Part shown: one piece after another, positions 61,385-64,000 of the stretch
How the letters are laid out: every line of letters begins with the position of its first letter
How positions within the stretch are numbered: position 1 is the stretch's first letter
Assembly: GCA_964019155.1 (NCBI GenBank)
Contig: OZ025240.1
Location: forward strand, 93,493,198-93,557,197
DNA length: 64,000 bases
Origin: Osedax fenrisi
Taxonomy: Eukaryota > Annelida > Polychaeta > Sabellida > Siboglinidae
Direction: 5' to 3'
The notes under the pieces: generated by a model
Database searches by the model: none
Seen by the model: only the letters and a program-made list of their open reading frames with translations
Told to the model about the DNA's origin: nothing
Made by a program: the position numbers and the translations under genes

Positions 61385-61940
61385 TTTATTTGTACTAAAA
61401 TAAGGTCATGTAGACCCCTTCATTCGTGCGGGAAGAAAATAATAATAAAATAATAGTAATACGAATATAATTTAATAATAATATACATTCAATATACCAC
61501 GGACAACAAGACTAAACAATATAACGGACTATTATATACTACAGTATGCATTGATATGGTGTAGTTTTATATACTACAGACTGCATTGATATAGTATAGT
61601 GTTATATAATAATAAGATAATAATAATACAATAACAATTTAATAATGATATACATTTAATATAACATGGACACAAATAATAAGTTGGATGATTTAATGAT
61701 TATGGGTAGAGAGAAAATAAGAAGTAAGATTTATAAATCTGTTGTGTGATCTAATAGAACGAATGGTAGGAGGGAGGGAATTCCATAGGGTTGGACCGGA
61801 ATTTTTAAAAGCTCTAGAATTTAGGGAAGTTTTACTCGAGTTCTGGGAGATAAGTAGAGGAGCATTTTGGTAACGAAGAGAAGATAATATAGTACTTTTT
61901 TAATTAGATCTAGCTAGGGGTGAAAGAATATATTATCAGT
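61385..61940 (-). mobile_element. LINE A, 3' end only
   Basis: Carries the same 3' terminus (TCGTGCGGGAAGAAAA on +), 35-bp-type units at 61540-61610 and the end of ORF2 up to 61940. It preserves the uninterrupted site of the 1.5-kb insertion of the 41-kb copy (GATAAGTAGAGGAGCATTTT). Confidence 0.85.
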
Positions 61941-63014
61941 ATTGTAAATGTGTCAATATTTTTTTAATTTGAAAAATATCCGAATTACCTACATTATATT
62001 TCGAAACATTATGTTTTAAAGAAATTACTATTTAGACAAACTTAATTTATAAAACAATATTTTTTGAAACCGGTAGAAAGAATTGTATGAGTTTACATAA
62101 TTAATATTTCCTAATATAAACTAATTATTATAATTAAATTAAAAGACATTCAATATATAACTATTCTCATCAGTAACCGAGTTAATATAAAGTAGTATAC
62201 ATATCATGTCATTATTTATATAATTATAATTAATAGTATTAATTATTTCATTCTAAACAAAATTTGAAAATATATATATATATATAAAGAGTGAGATTAT
62301 ATAACTTTAATTGATTCTAAATTAATTCGTTTTCAAAATTAAATCAATAAAATAGTTAAAAACACAGTATTCTTAATTAAATTATCTTCTTTCTAAAGAT
62401 AAAATTACAATAATAAAAAAATGTATGTTTATAATAACTCATTTTAAAAAGGTGATTTAAATGTAATCAAAAAAGGAGGTTATTCTATAAATTACACAGT
62501 TTTTAATATTTTTGATAATCATTTATTATTTATAATCAATACTTCAAACAAACCAGAATTACCCGAAATAAAACTCGCATGACCATAATAATATTGTGAT
62601 ACTTTAACACAACAAAATTAATTACCCGTAACTACCCGACACTACCCGATACCATTTACAAGACTACTGTTTATACATATAGTATACTTATATATGTTAT
62701 ATATGATATACATATATTATTTATTTAAATTTTTTAATTTATAATTATATAATTCCATATAGATAAATACTAATTATGATATATACCGTTAGTATATATA
62801 TTAATCGATAATATATATTAATAAATATATACATAGAGTTTAAAAATAGTATTATATTATAATTATATGTGTTTGTAGTATATTCTGGACGATATAATGA
62901 TTTAAATCACGATGAGTAAATTTGGAATTTAAATTAGAGGAATATTTTATATCAAAAATTAACGAAATTAAAGTATTTCAAAAAAATAAAAATGACATAT
63001 AATGAAATGCATAT

Positions 63015-63062
<48 letters not shown>

Positions 63063-63608
63063 ATACTAAAATATGTATATCAAAATATACCAACATAACA
63101 CATATATAAATCATTACATTACATATCATTACTTTTTTTATAATTACAAAATATATTTTAAATTAGTTCTTATTTATAAATAACATTGGTATTAATATTA
63201 TTATAATTGATGTAATTTCGATACTATATTGCATATAATTTCTCAAAAATGTATATCATTTGAAGTTATATCATATATATATATATCAACAACATATCAA
63301 AGTTATATAATAAATCAATAATTATATATATTTCAAAAAGTTAATTATTTATTATAAAATTATAATTTTCTTAAATACATTTTTTATTAAGTGTTAAAAG
63401 TGTATTGATAATCATATTTCATAACTCATTTTATTGATATCACACATGGATATTTATTGGAATAAATAATATTTTAATTTAATCGAAATCATTTGTTTTC
63501 TTATAATAATTTGTTTTATTAAATTTATAATTTATAATATATTAGTAGTATATATACTACTAATTTCAATTCTAAATTGTCCTACTCGTGATTGGAACCA
63601 TTATATCG

Positions 63609-63681
<73 letters not shown>

Positions 63682-63691
63682 ATGTGTGTAA
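61941..63691. other. AT-rich stretch
   Basis: Contains repeated TACCCG motifs at 62560-62655 (ATTACCCGAAAT, TAATTACCCGTAACTACCCG), possibly a small unassigned repeat, and (TA)n at 63017-63058 and 63612-63672. No gene recognised. Confidence 0.5.
63612..63672. repeat. (TA)n microsatellite
   Basis: About 61 bases of TA followed by a short (GT)n. Confidence 0.97.
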
Positions 63692-63841
63692 TTAAAAAAA
63701 AATATCATTTTAGTAGAGACAAAATCTAATAATTATTTGTCTTTGTGGATTGCAATAATAATACTTAGTGGTGCCATTATTATTTATATAATCATGCATA
63801 GAGCATATAATGCATATAAAGGTTTTATTGAATATATATAA
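63692..63841 (+). CDS. Candidate terminal exon with a transmembrane segment
   Basis: Frame open from 63692 to TAA at 63839-63841, with an acceptor ATCATTTTAG ending at 63713 (phase 1). It encodes SLWIAIIILSGAIIIYIIMH, a clear membrane-spanning stretch, then a short basic/aromatic tail (RAYNAYKGFIEYI). This layout fits the last exon of a type I membrane protein. No partner exon or family identified. Confidence 0.35.
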   Translation, partial: LKKNIILVETKSNNYLSLWIAIIILSGAIIIYIIMHRAYNAYKGFIEYI

Positions 63842-63859
63842 ATATATATATAAATATCA

Positions 63860-64000
63860 TTCATCATCAGGTCTCAATAAACAACTCTCCAATTGTGCTA
63901 ATGATATTAAAAAATGGCTTATTTCTAATAATCTTCTCCTTATACCTCCAAAACTACGTTGTTGAATATTTCTCCATTACCAACTTACTTCCCTCCTTTA
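63860..64000 (+). pseudogene. LINE RT fragment running off the window
   Basis: Frame LNKQLSNCANDIKKWLISNN then LLLIPPKL matches the region after A-D-D in LINE C (NNCITDIHNWLTNNSLSLN). One stop (TGA at about 63963) is seen. It continues beyond the window. Confidence 0.75.

Overview
The window is a very AT-rich, intron-rich animal genome segment, crowded with (TA)n and (AAT)n microsatellites. Non-LTR retrotransposons with PHD/endonuclease/RT layouts (CR1/L2/Jockey-like), a Ty3/gypsy fragment, a tRNA-headed SINE family, a hAT-type MITE and several satellites all point to a metazoan, probably an invertebrate. I cannot name the species. Nothing looks bacterial or organellar, and no complete rRNA or tRNA gene is visible.

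The main result is easy to miss because no exon is longer than about 130 bases. On the + strand I can assemble three genes of the Ly6/uPAR (three-finger, LU) type, called L1, L2 and L3 here. Each is built from four small exons: B (first C-x2-C and third Cys), C (C-x3-C-Y), D ([KR]GC) and E (terminal C-N). The splice phases are the same in all three genes: B/C phase 1, C/D phase 0, D/E phase 1. The D/E junction rebuilds an AAT (Asn) codon in all three. L2 and L3 each give exactly ten cysteines with LU spacing; L1 has eight and lacks the pair expected to bond to each other (C7-C8). L1 is about 7.3-14.1 kb, L2 19.3-36.2 kb and L3 45.1-58.0 kb. A further terminal exon lies at 6.86 kb (L0, + strand) and a diverged one at 21.8 kb (- strand). 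The signal-peptide exons were not found with confidence.

The introns hold nearly everything else. 0.5-1.7 kb: decayed LINE. 4.4-6.8 kb: Ty3/gypsy integrase fragments in opposite orientations, an LTR and a SINE, all between inverted copies of the flank. 10.1-13.7 kb: element X fragment, a small MITE and a 2.66-kb array of 29-bp repeats, all in L1 introns. 17.9-18.8 kb: element X with terminal inverted repeats. 19.9-21.4 kb: LINE D and a 23-bp satellite. 22.3-27.1 kb: a 450/469-bp tandem array broken by a hAT-like MITE with perfect 8-bp target duplications. 28.7-29.8 kb: 23-bp satellite. 31.7-32.7 kb: a 432-bp foldback element inside a GTACCAT satellite. 32.7-37.6 kb: LINE D, A and F fragments. 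39.4-40.2 kb: relic of a repeat-borne coding sequence. 40.9-44.5 kb: LINE A (-) interrupted by a 1.5-kb insertion. 49.1-56.0 kb: LINE B split by a nearly intact LINE C, which itself carries a TTAA-flanked MITE in its PHD finger. 56.7-64 kb: more LINE and SINE remains and a candidate membrane-anchor exon.

The picture is a dispersed three-finger gene cluster whose small exons survive inside introns enlarged by nested transposons and satellites. The exon calls rest on reading frames, splice dinucleotides and cysteine spacing read by eye; no expression data or database search was available.
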